Shown here piece by piece: positions 25,078 to 32,070 of a DNA stretch of 38,816 nt (the first letter of the stretch is position 1; the number at the start of each line of letters is the position of its first letter). The stretch is taken from assembly GCA_965652645.1 (NCBI GenBank), contig CBFGXE010000025.1:1-38816 (forward strand), written 5' to 3'. A program made the translations under genes and the position numbers. This stretch comes from ZC4RG30 sp965652645. GTDB lineage: Bacteria > Pseudomonadota > Gammaproteobacteria > Steroidobacterales > Steroidobacteraceae. Below the pieces are notes generated by a model. It was not told the DNA's origin. It saw nothing but the letters and a program-made list of their open reading frames with translations, and searched no databases.

Positions 25078-26931
25078 TCAGAACATCTCGGAAGCGCCGG
25101 GTTTCTCAACCACCGGTGCTGCCGCGCGGGCGCGGATGAAGTCGCCCGTGATCATCGCGTCATAGGGCTGGCCAGGCGGCACCATGGGGTACACACCCGC
25201 ATCCGGATCGATCATCACCTCGAGGAAGGCCGGACCGTCGAACTCCAGCCACTCCTTCACCACGCGCGCCACGTCGGCCTTGTTGGCCAGGCGCACCGCG
25301 TAGCGGAAACCGTCGGCCTGCGCCGCCTTCACGAAATCCTTGGTGTGCAGCGACTTGTCGGTGGAGGCCATGCGGCCGCCGAAGAACAGCTTCTGCCACT
25401 GGCGCACCATGCCGTCGCCGATGTTGTTGAGCACGCACACCTTCACCGGCAGGTTGTAGGTGGTGGCGGTCTCGAGCTCGCCGATGTTCATGCGGATGCT
25501 GGCGTCGCCATCGATGTCGATGACCAGCCTGCCGGGGTGCGCCACCTGCGCGCCCAGCGCCGCGGGCAGGCCGAAGCCCATGGTGCCCATGCTGCCGGAG
25601 GTGAGCCACTGGCGCGCCCCGCGGAAGTCGAAATATTGCGCGGCCCACATCTGGTGCTGGCCCACGCCGGTGGAAATGATGGCCTCGCCCCGCGTGAGCT
25701 TGTTGATCTCCTCGATCACGTGGTAGGGCTGGATCACGGCGCTGTTGCGGTCGTAGTCCATCGGATAGTCGCGCTTCAGCGCGGCGAGCTCGGCATGCCA
25801 CACCGAAAGGTCGGCCTTCGCGTCGAGGCTGCGGCCGTGCGCCAGCAGGCTCTTCAATGAATCTTTCAGGTCGCCCACGTGGTGCCATTGCACCGGCTTG
25901 ACCTTGTTGATCTCGGCCGCGTCGATGTCGAACTGCGCGATGGCGCGCGCACGCGGCGCGAACCTGGCCGGGTTGCCGGCCACGCGGTCATCGAAACGCG
26001 CGCCCAGCGTGATGAGGAAGTCGCAGTCTTCGACTGCGTAGTTGGCGAACGCGGTGCCGTGCATGCCCAGCATGCGCATCGACAGCGGCCGGGTGGTGTC
26101 GACCGCGCCGATGGCCATCAGCGTGGTGACCACGGGGATGCCGAACAGCTCGGAGAACTCGCGCAGCTCTTCGCAGGCGTTGGCGCACATCACGCCGCCA
26201 CCGGCGTAGATCAGCGGCCGGCGCGAACGGCCCAGCAGGGTAAAGAAGGAGTCGAGCTGCGCGGCCGACATGCGCTTCGCCGCCAGCGCGCGCGTGCGGT
26301 TGCGGTATACGCCGACGGAGCTGACCATGCCGCGGCCCTGGTACACGCCCTGCCAGTTCTGCACATCCTTGGGGATGTCGACCACGACGGGGCCGGGACG
26401 ACCACTGCGCGCCAGCTCGAAGGCGGCGCGGATGGTGCCCTCGAGCTTTTCGGGCTCGGTCACCAGGAACACATGCTTGGCCACCGCACCCATCACCGCG
26501 GCGATGGGCGCCTCCTGGAAGGCATCGGAGCCGATGGCCGCGCGCGGCACCTGGCCGCACACCACCACCATGGGGATGGAGTCGGCCATGCAGTCGCGCA
26601 CCGGCGTGACCATGTTGGTGGCGCCGGGACCGGAGGTGACCATGACCACGCCCACCTGGCCGGTGGAACGCGAATAGCCGGCCGCCATGAAGCCCGCGGC
26701 CTGCTCGTTGGCCGGCACGATCAGCGGCAGCAGCGGCTTGCCGGCCTTTGACTGGGCCTCGTTATAAAGGAACACCGCGTCATAGCAGGGCAGCACCGCA
26801 CCGCCGCTGTAGCCGAAGATGGCGCTGGGGCCCTCGTCGGCAATCGCCTGCACCACCATGGCCGCGCCCGTCATGACCTGGCCTGCCAGGGGGTGGGCCG
26901 GAGAGTCGGTCAGTGCAGCAGTGTCATTCAT
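25078..26931 (-). CDS. ilvB: Acetolactate synthase large subunit
   Basis: 617 residues. This thiamine-diphosphate enzyme makes acetolactate or acetohydroxybutyrate in valine, leucine and isoleucine synthesis. FGYSGGAVLPCYDAVF gives the N-terminal cofactor-contact region, VTSGPGATN the conserved loop, and DGDASIRMNIGELETA with VLNN the GDG-NN thiamine diphosphate and magnesium motif. The ATG at 26931 fits the family N-terminus after a short extension. Unusually, the small subunit is not downstream but divergent, starting 74 nt away on the other strand. Downstream genes in order are the hydrolase-like gene, the FHA gene and ilvA. ilvB versus ilvI naming cannot be settled by eye. Confidence 0.96.
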   Translation of the reverse strand: MNDTAALTDSPAHPLAGQVMTGAAMVVQAIADEGPSAIFGYSGGAVLPCYDAVFLYNEAQSKAGKPLLPLIVPANEQAAGFMAAGYSRSTGQVGVVMVTSGPGATNMVTPVRDCMADSIPMVVVCGQVPRAAIGSDAFQEAPIAAVMGAVAKHVFLVTEPEKLEGTIRAAFELARSGRPGPVVVDIPKDVQNWQGVYQGRGMVSSVGVYRNRTRALAAKRMSAAQLDSFFTLLGRSRRPLIYAGGGVMCANACEELREFSELFGIPVVTTLMAIGAVDTTRPLSMRMLGMHGTAFANYAVEDCDFLITLGARFDDRVAGNPARFAPRARAIAQFDIDAAEINKVKPVQWHHVGDLKDSLKSLLAHGRSLDAKADLSVWHAELAALKRDYPMDYDRNSAVIQPYHVIEEINKLTRGEAIISTGVGQHQMWAAQYFDFRGARQWLTSGSMGTMGFGLPAALGAQVAHPGRLVIDIDGDASIRMNIGELETATTYNLPVKVCVLNNIGDGMVRQWQKLFFGGRMASTDKSLHTKDFVKAAQADGFRYAVRLANKADVARVVKEWLEFDGPAFLEVMIDPDAGVYPMVPPGQPYDAMITGDFIRARAAAPVVEKPGASEMF

Positions 26932-27005
26932 GGAGGCGTTTGCCGCGGCCGGACGGGCCTGGGCGGTGTCGTTTGGAGGGTCAACAAGCGTAACATGCGC
27001 GCACT

Positions 27006-27518
27006 ATGCGTCACATCATCGGCATCCTGCTCCAGAACGAATCCGGCGCCCTCACCCGGGTCGCCAACCTCTTTTCCAGCCGCGGCTACAACATCGAATC
27101 ACTGTCGGTGTCAGCCACCGAGGACCCCACCCTGTCCCGGCTGACCCTGGTCACCAAGGGTTCCGATGAGGTGGTGCAGCAGATCGCCAAGCAGCTGCAC
27201 AAGCTGATCGACGTGGTGGCCGTGGACGACATGACCGGCGAGGACCACCTGGAGCGCGAGCTGGCCCTGCTGAAGCTGAAGGTGAAGGCACCGCAGCGCG
27301 AGGCGGCGAAGGCCCGGGTGGCGGCCGCCGGCGGGCGCCTGCTGGCCGAAGAGCGTGACTGCCTGGTCGTGGAGCTGACCTCTGACGAGGCCGCCATCAG
27401 CGAGCTGGCCCGGGAGCTGGCCACCCTGGGCGAGCTGCTGGAGATCGTCCGCAGCGGGGCCCTGGCCATGTCGCGCCAGGAACCGGCGCTGCATGTGGTG
27501 GAGAGCCAGGGCGCCTGA
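27006..27518 (+). CDS. ilvN: Acetolactate synthase small (regulatory) subunit
   Basis: 170 residues, the usual size of the IlvH/IlvN group. The N-terminal ACT domain (about 4-76) begins RHIIGILLQNESGALTRV, the valine-binding half, and continues NIESLSVSATEDPTLSRLT. The C-terminal half is the activating domain (SRQEPALHVV tail). It binds the large subunit and confers feedback inhibition by valine. The start is clear from the family N-terminus, but no Shine-Dalgarno lies within 15 nt (GGAGGG is 26 nt upstream), so translation may be weak or leaderless. It is divergent from ilvB across a 74-nt gap and convergent with glnK. ilvH is an equally valid symbol. Confidence 0.95.
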   Translation: MRHIIGILLQNESGALTRVANLFSSRGYNIESLSVSATEDPTLSRLTLVTKGSDEVVQQIAKQLHKLIDVVAVDDMTGEDHLERELALLKLKVKAPQREAAKARVAAAGGRLLAEERDCLVVELTSDEAAISELARELATLGELLEIVRSGALAMSRQEPALHVVESQGA

Positions 27519-27530
27519 ACCGGCGCCCTG
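27507..27530. terminator. Perfect hairpin between convergent ilvN and glnK
   Basis: CAGGGCGCC / GGCGCCCTG is a perfect 9-bp inverted repeat with loop TGAACC, and the ilvN TGA stop lies in the loop. It works on both strands but lacks a U-tract, so it may protect 3' ends or assist Rho-dependent termination rather than act as a classical terminator. Confidence 0.45.
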
Positions 27531-27547
27531 TCCCGGGTGGTCGAACG

Positions 27548-27886
27548 CTAGAGCGCCGAGTTATCCGTTTCGCCGGTGCGAATGCGGATCACGCGATCGA
27601 TCTCGGTGATGAAGATCTTGCCGTCGCCGACCTTGCCGGTCTTGGCGGCCTTGAGGATGGCCTCGATCACCTGATCAACGAGTTCGCTGCGCACAGCAAC
27701 CTCGATGCGGGTCTTCGGCACGAAGTCCACGACATATTCCGCGCCACGGTAGAGTTCGGTGTGACCGCGTTGGCGGCCGAAACCCTTCACTTCCGTTACG
27801 GTCATGCCGGAAACGCCGATTTCAGACAACGCGGCACGAACGTCGTCGAGTTTGAAAGGCTTGATAATTGCAGTAACCAGTTTCAT
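27548..27886 (-). CDS. glnK: PII signalling protein, GlnK type
   Basis: 112 residues, full length. PII proteins bind ATP/ADP and 2-oxoglutarate and adjust nitrogen transport and metabolism. The uridylylated Tyr51 is present in TELYRGAEYVVDF, with the conserved GKIFITEIDRVIRIRTGE C-terminal cross-loop (here GDGKIF) and the nucleotide-site KPFKLDDVR. The N-terminus MKLVTAIIKPFKL and the ending TGETDNSAL fit GlnK more than GlnB (MKKID..., DDAAI). A ribosome-binding site (GGGAG) lies about 6 nt before the ATG and a sigma54 promoter lies upstream, so it should be induced by nitrogen limitation through NtrC. No amtB is adjacent, unlike the usual glnK-amtB pair. Confidence 0.95.
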   Translation of the reverse strand: MKLVTAIIKPFKLDDVRAALSEIGVSGMTVTEVKGFGRQRGHTELYRGAEYVVDFVPKTRIEVAVRSELVDQVIEAILKAAKTGKVGDGKIFITEIDRVIRIRTGETDNSAL

Positions 27887-27952
27887 GCGAGACTCCCGCC
27901 TCCGTTATTCTCTAGATCGCGATCCGCGCGGCTTAGGGACTGGATGAAAGAT

Positions 27953-27968
27953 TGCACCTTTCGTGCCA
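27953..27968 (-). promoter_or_regulatory. Sigma54 (RpoN) promoter for glnK
   Basis: Minus-strand TGGCACGAAAGGTGCA matches TGGCAC-N5-TTGCA with one mismatch and has GG and GC elements at the required spacing. A start about 12 nt downstream gives a leader of roughly 55-60 nt before the glnK ATG. No full NtrC palindrome was identified by eye in the gap upstream. Confidence 0.75.
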
Positions 27969-28058
27969 CAGCCATCGTAGCGCCAAACCCCGGGCGCCGC
28001 AGCCTTGCCAGCCATTTCACGCAGTAGGCCTGCACCAATTCGGGGCGGCATGATGTGC

Positions 28059-29369
28059 ATGGCGCGCAAAGCTGGTGCGTTGGCGGGTCGATGGTCGCGA
28101 CGCGCGCTGCTTGCGGCCGTTTCCCTCGCCGTTCTCCAGCCGTCGCAGGCGGCGGAGGTGCGGTTGCTGCATGCCGACCCTGCCACGGTGCAGCGCCTGG
28201 CGCCTGCCGAGGGCAATGGCCAGCTGGTGGTGCGTTTCCAGGGGCAGGGTCGCACGCACGAACTGCACCTGGAGCCGCACACCGGGCTGGGCGAGCTGCA
28301 GCGGCGGGTCGCCGGCCGCGCCCAGGCCTACCGCGGCAAGGTGGCCCACGTGCAGGATTCCTGGGCCGCCCTCACCCGCATCGGCGATCGCTGGAGCGGC
28401 ATCTGGTATGACGGAGGCGACTTTTATGGCGTGGATTCGGCCGGCGAGCTGGCCGCCGCCAGCGAGCAGGCCGCCCTGATGGACCCCGGCCAGCCGCTGG
28501 TCTTCCGCCTGCGCGATGCCTGGTGGGAGACCCCCTCGCTCGAGAACGACACCCTGCCAGCCCCGCCGCCGCAGAACGGCTCCGGGCTGGTGCGCGGCCT
28601 GAAGAGCGGACCGCTGGCCCTGGGTTACGGGGAGGCGGCGCTGCTGGAGATCGCGGTGGTGGCCGATGCCCAGCTGGCATGGCAGGACGGAGATGCCGTC
28701 GAGGCCAACCTGCTGGCGCGGCTGAACCTCATCGATGGCCTGTTTTCCAGCCAGCTGGGCGTGCACATCACGGCCGCCAGCACCACCCTGTTCAGGCGCC
28801 ACGCCGAGGAGCCCTTCGGCCGCACCACAGAGGCCGATGACCTGCTCGATGAAGTGGCCGCCTGGCGCGCCCGCGACAGCGAGCAGCGCGCGGCCGGCCT
28901 CACCCACCTCTTTACCGGCCGCAACCTGTCCGGCCGTACCGTGGGCATGGCCTACATCAATGCCCTGTGCAGCCGCCGCTACAGCACCAGCCTGTCGCAG
29001 GCCACGGCTTCCACCACCTTCGCGGCGCTGATTGCCGCGCACGAGATCGGCCATGTGTTCGGCGCGCCGCACGACGGGGAAGCCGGCTCGGCCTGCGCCA
29101 CCACGCCCACCGACTTCCTGATGGCGCCGCGCATCAACGGCAGCCAGCATTTCTCCCAGTGCAGCCGCGAGCAGATGGCACCGCGCATCGAGGCCGCCTC
29201 CTGCCTGGTGCCGCTGCAGTCCGGCGGGGGAATCTTCGATCCGGACGACGTGCCGGACCGGGGCGGCGGCGGATCGCCGGGCCTGGTGCTGCTGGCCCTG
29301 GCGGCCCTGCTGGCGGCACGCCGCCAGTGGCGGTGGCATCAGATGCGCGCGAACCAGTCCGCCAGATAG
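28059..29369 (+). CDS. Secreted M12B-like zinc metalloprotease with GlyGly-CTERM anchor
   Basis: 436 residues from ATG 28059, chosen because GGGGCGG lies about 10 nt upstream; ATGs at 28050 and 28053 sit too close to it. A Tat/Sec-like signal (RWSRRALLAAVSLAVLQPSQA) precedes a prodomain-like region, then the reprolysin zinc site HEIGHVFGAPHD (His328, Glu329, His332, His338), followed by a later Met (LMAPRI) that fits the Met-turn. The C-terminus has a Gly-rich run, a hydrophobic helix and basic residues (GGGGSPGLVLLALAALLAARR), the tripartite GlyGly-CTERM signal processed by rhombosortases. The protein is therefore expected to reach the cell surface or medium. No rhombosortase gene is in the window. 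It overlaps gshA tail-to-tail by 31 nt. Confidence 0.9.
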   Translation: MARKAGALAGRWSRRALLAAVSLAVLQPSQAAEVRLLHADPATVQRLAPAEGNGQLVVRFQGQGRTHELHLEPHTGLGELQRRVAGRAQAYRGKVAHVQDSWAALTRIGDRWSGIWYDGGDFYGVDSAGELAAASEQAALMDPGQPLVFRLRDAWWETPSLENDTLPAPPPQNGSGLVRGLKSGPLALGYGEAALLEIAVVADAQLAWQDGDAVEANLLARLNLIDGLFSSQLGVHITAASTTLFRRHAEEPFGRTTEADDLLDEVAAWRARDSEQRAAGLTHLFTGRNLSGRTVGMAYINALCSRRYSTSLSQATASTTFAALIAAHEIGHVFGAPHDGEAGSACATTPTDFLMAPRINGSQHFSQCSREQMAPRIEAASCLVPLQSGGGIFDPDDVPDRGGGGSPGLVLLALAALLAARRQWRWHQMRANQSAR

Positions 29370-30925
29370 TCCTCGAAACTGCCGGTGCTGGCGGCCTCCA
29401 TCGCCGCCTGCTTGGCATGTGACTCGCGCGCCTCCTGCTCGAACTCGGCCAGCCGGCCGGCATTGGGCGCCGGCAGCGCGAGGAAATACTCCTTGTGGGC
29501 GCGCGACATGCGCAGCGCCAGCTCGATGAAATCCACGCCGTCGGACTGCAGTTCGGTGAGCAGGCGTGCCGAGGGAGTGCACGACACATCGCTCACCTTC
29601 TCCTGCTGCAGCCGCAGCGCGGTGGTGTAGGGACGCTCCTCGTCACCGGCATCCAGCAGCTCGCAGATGCCGGTCATGCTGTCGAGGATCTCCGCCGCCC
29701 AGGCGGCCAGCGGACGCTGCCGGCCTTCACGCGCCAGGTTGAGCCCCGGCTCACGGCCGCGGCGCGCCACCTTCAGGAAGTTGTCGTCGATGGCTTCCTG
29801 CTCGCTGCTGCCGATGGGCGGGCTGGACTTCAGCAGGCACAGCGCCGCGAAGGCCTCCAGGAAGCGCAGCTTGTTGCTGTTCACGCCCACCGGGTCGAAG
29901 GCGGAGCAGTCCAGCGCGCGCATCTCGATGTATTCCACGCCGCCACGGCGCAGCGCGCTGCTCGGGCTCTCGCCCGAACGCGCCACGCGCTTGGGACGGA
30001 TGGCGCTGTAGTACTCGTTCTCGATCTGCAGCACGTTGGTGTTGAGCTGCAGCCATTTCCCGTCGCGCTTCACGCCCATCCTCTCGTAGTCGGGATGGCG
30101 CGTGGTCACGGCCTGCTTGAGGTCGCGCAGGTATTCATCGAGGCTGTTCACCGACACGTTCACGCCCGCCTGGTTGCGGTTGCGGTAGCCGATGTCGCTC
30201 ATGCGCAGCGAGGTGGCCCAGGGTCCGTAGGCAGTGCGCGCACCCAGCGGCAGCAGGCCGTCGAGGCTGTCGCCCACGAAGTCGCGGCTGGTGGCCGGCG
30301 AGGCGCCGAACAGGTAGAGCACGATCCACGACAGGCGGCGGTAGTTGCGCAGCAGGTCGAAGTAGCTGGTGGAGCGGAAGTCCTGCGTGTTGCCGCCGCG
30401 CTCCGCGCGCACGGCCGCATACACCTCCCAGAACCCGGCAGGGAAGGAATAGTTGAAGTGCACTCCGGAGATGGCCTGCATCAGCGCGCCATAGCGGTGC
30501 CTGAGGCCTTCCCGGTACACATGTTTCATCTGCCCGATGTGCGAGCTGCCGTAGCGGGCCGTGGGCACGTCCGCATCGCCCTCCAGCGGGCAGGGCATCG
30601 AGGTCGCCCAGAGCAGCTCGTCATCCAGGTGCCGGTACACGAACTGGTGCAGGTCGAGCAGGTACTGCTGCAGCTCCCAGCTGGTGGGGAACGCCGGCGT
30701 GACCAGCTCGATCAGCGCCTCGGAAAAATCGGTGGTGATGTGCTCGCTGGCCAGGGCCGAACCCATGGCGGGCGGATGCGGCGTGTGGGCGATGCGCCCG
30801 GCGGCGGTGACCCGCAGTGCCTCGCGCTCCACGCCCTTGAGGCCACCCTGCAGCAGGCGCGGCTCCCGGGAATTGACCAGCGCGGCAAGACGACTTTCGA
30901 AGGTGCTGTCGACGGCGCGGCCCAT
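29339..30925 (-). CDS. gshA: Glutamate-cysteine ligase
   Basis: 528 residues, close to the 518-residue E. coli enzyme. It forms gamma-glutamylcysteine, the first step of glutathione synthesis. Family signatures are LQGGLKGVEREALRV at the N-terminus, DFSEALIELVTPAFP (glutamate-site region), SGVHFNYSFP, and YIEMRALDCSAFDPVGV in the C-terminal lobe. It follows a proteobacterial GshA pattern rather than the plant-like type. The 3' end overlaps the convergent metalloprotease by 31 nt. The ATG at 30925 is 93 nt from the divergent hydroxylase gene, so the gap may hold promoters for both, though I saw no clear boxes. Confidence 0.96.
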   Translation of the reverse strand: MGRAVDSTFESRLAALVNSREPRLLQGGLKGVEREALRVTAAGRIAHTPHPPAMGSALASEHITTDFSEALIELVTPAFPTSWELQQYLLDLHQFVYRHLDDELLWATSMPCPLEGDADVPTARYGSSHIGQMKHVYREGLRHRYGALMQAISGVHFNYSFPAGFWEVYAAVRAERGGNTQDFRSTSYFDLLRNYRRLSWIVLYLFGASPATSRDFVGDSLDGLLPLGARTAYGPWATSLRMSDIGYRNRNQAGVNVSVNSLDEYLRDLKQAVTTRHPDYERMGVKRDGKWLQLNTNVLQIENEYYSAIRPKRVARSGESPSSALRRGGVEYIEMRALDCSAFDPVGVNSNKLRFLEAFAALCLLKSSPPIGSSEQEAIDDNFLKVARRGREPGLNLAREGRQRPLAAWAAEILDSMTGICELLDAGDEERPYTTALRLQQEKVSDVSCTPSARLLTELQSDGVDFIELALRMSRAHKEYFLALPAPNAGRLAEFEQEARESHAKQAAMEAASTGSFEDYLADWFARI

Positions 30926-31018
30926 GAAGCGCGGCAGTCTACACCAGCCGCCGCCGGGCCCGCGCGCCGCCGGCGACGGCCGGCGCTAGAATCGGCGGGT
31001 GCGCCACCCGGGCAGAAC

Positions 31019-31987
31019 ATGACCGAGGCAGTTGATGCACTCACCGCGGCCGCCCGGCGCGGTGATCCCGCAGCCATGTCGGCGCTGGGGCACCGACTGC
31101 TGGTGGGCGATGGCGCCCGCAAGTCACCGCAGCATGCACTGGCCCTGATCGTTGCGGCCGCAAAGGCGGGGGAGCCCCGTGCCCTGGCCAGGCTGGCCGC
31201 CCTGCGCGCGGCCGGCGCCTACATCAGGCAGGACTGGGACGATGCCCTGCGCCTGCTCGCCCAGGCCGCCGCGGCCGGTGATGCCGGCGCGCGCGGGCAG
31301 CTCACCGCGCTGCAGCCGCCCGGCGTCCCCGGGGCCGGCTGGGAGACGATGGCCTCCCGCGTGCCGCTGCGTGAATGGCTGCAACCTGCCGTCGAGGAGC
31401 GCCTGCACGGGAAGGTGCGACGCGTGGCCAACCTGGCGCCGCGGCCGGTGTGCGAGTGGCTCATCGGCCGGGGTGATGGCCTGATGGAGCGCGCGCTGGT
31501 CTACGACTCGGTCACCCGCAGCAACCAGGTGCACGAGATGCGCACCAACACCATGGCGCAGTTCGGGTATGCCAGCCTCGACGTGGTGCAGCTGCTGGTG
31601 CAGGCGCGCATGGCGGCCACCTGCGGTTATCCCATGCAGCATTTCGAGTCACCGATGCTGCTGCATTACGACGTGGGCCAGGAGATCCAGCCGCATTTCG
31701 ACTTCATCGATGCGCAGGCCGGGGACTATGCGCAGCAGCTGGCCGAGCTGGGCCAGCGCATGATCACCTTCCTGCTGTATCTGAATGGCGGGTACGAGGG
31801 CGGGCAGACGACGTTTCCCGAGCTGGGCATCCACCATCGCGGCATGCCGGGGGACGGGCTGTATTTCCTCAACGCCTTCCCCGACCTCACCCCCGACCGC
31901 AGCATGCGTCACACCGGCTCCCCGCCCACCGCGGGGGAGAAGTGGGTGCTGTCGCAGTTCATCGTGAGCAAGCGGCTGCGGCCGTGA
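31019..31987 (+). CDS. Sel1-repeat prolyl-4-hydroxylase-like 2OG-Fe(II) oxygenase
   Basis: 322 residues from ATG 31019; the frame is open much further upstream on the strand opposite gshA, but that part is shadow. Residues about 5-95 are Sel1-like helical repeats (ALIVAAAKAGEPRALARLAAL, LLAQAAAAGDAGARGQL), a protein-binding scaffold. The C-terminal domain is a prolyl-4-hydroxylase fold with iron ligands HxD (His226, Asp228) and distal His298, and the 2-oxoglutarate-binding Lys308 in GEKW. All four are intact, so it should be active on a peptide substrate, which is unknown. A Gly-Gly-rich strand (LYLNGGYEGGQTTFPELG) is typical of the P4H family. The ribosome-binding site is poor. Confidence 0.9.
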   Translation: MTEAVDALTAAARRGDPAAMSALGHRLLVGDGARKSPQHALALIVAAAKAGEPRALARLAALRAAGAYIRQDWDDALRLLAQAAAAGDAGARGQLTALQPPGVPGAGWETMASRVPLREWLQPAVEERLHGKVRRVANLAPRPVCEWLIGRGDGLMERALVYDSVTRSNQVHEMRTNTMAQFGYASLDVVQLLVQARMAATCGYPMQHFESPMLLHYDVGQEIQPHFDFIDAQAGDYAQQLAELGQRMITFLLYLNGGYEGGQTTFPELGIHHRGMPGDGLYFLNAFPDLTPDRSMRHTGSPPTAGEKWVLSQFIVSKRLRP

Positions 31988-32006
31988 TGCGCAACGCCGC
32001 GCGATG

Positions 32007-32037
32007 AAAAAAACCCCGCCGGCTGGCGCCGGCGGGG
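32007..32037 (-). terminator. Intrinsic terminator of the TonB-receptor gene
   Basis: A perfect 10-bp GC stem (CCCCGCCGGC / GCCGGCGGGG, loop TGGC) preceded on the plus strand by seven A residues. On the minus-strand transcript the hairpin is followed by a run of seven U, the classical arrangement, 33 nt after the receptor stop codon. Confidence 0.9.
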
Positions 32038-32070
32038 CAATGGCTCCGCACCGGGGCGCGGGCTACGGGC

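Noticed and set aside
26932..27005. Sigma70 promoter boxes between ilvB and ilvN
   Set aside because: A TTGACC occurs on the minus strand near 26984, but no acceptable -10 follows at 16-18 nt, so I did not annotate it.
29495..31018. Upstream extension of the hydroxylase frame over gshA
   Set aside because: It is antisense to the well-conserved gshA; ATG 31019 fits the domain start.
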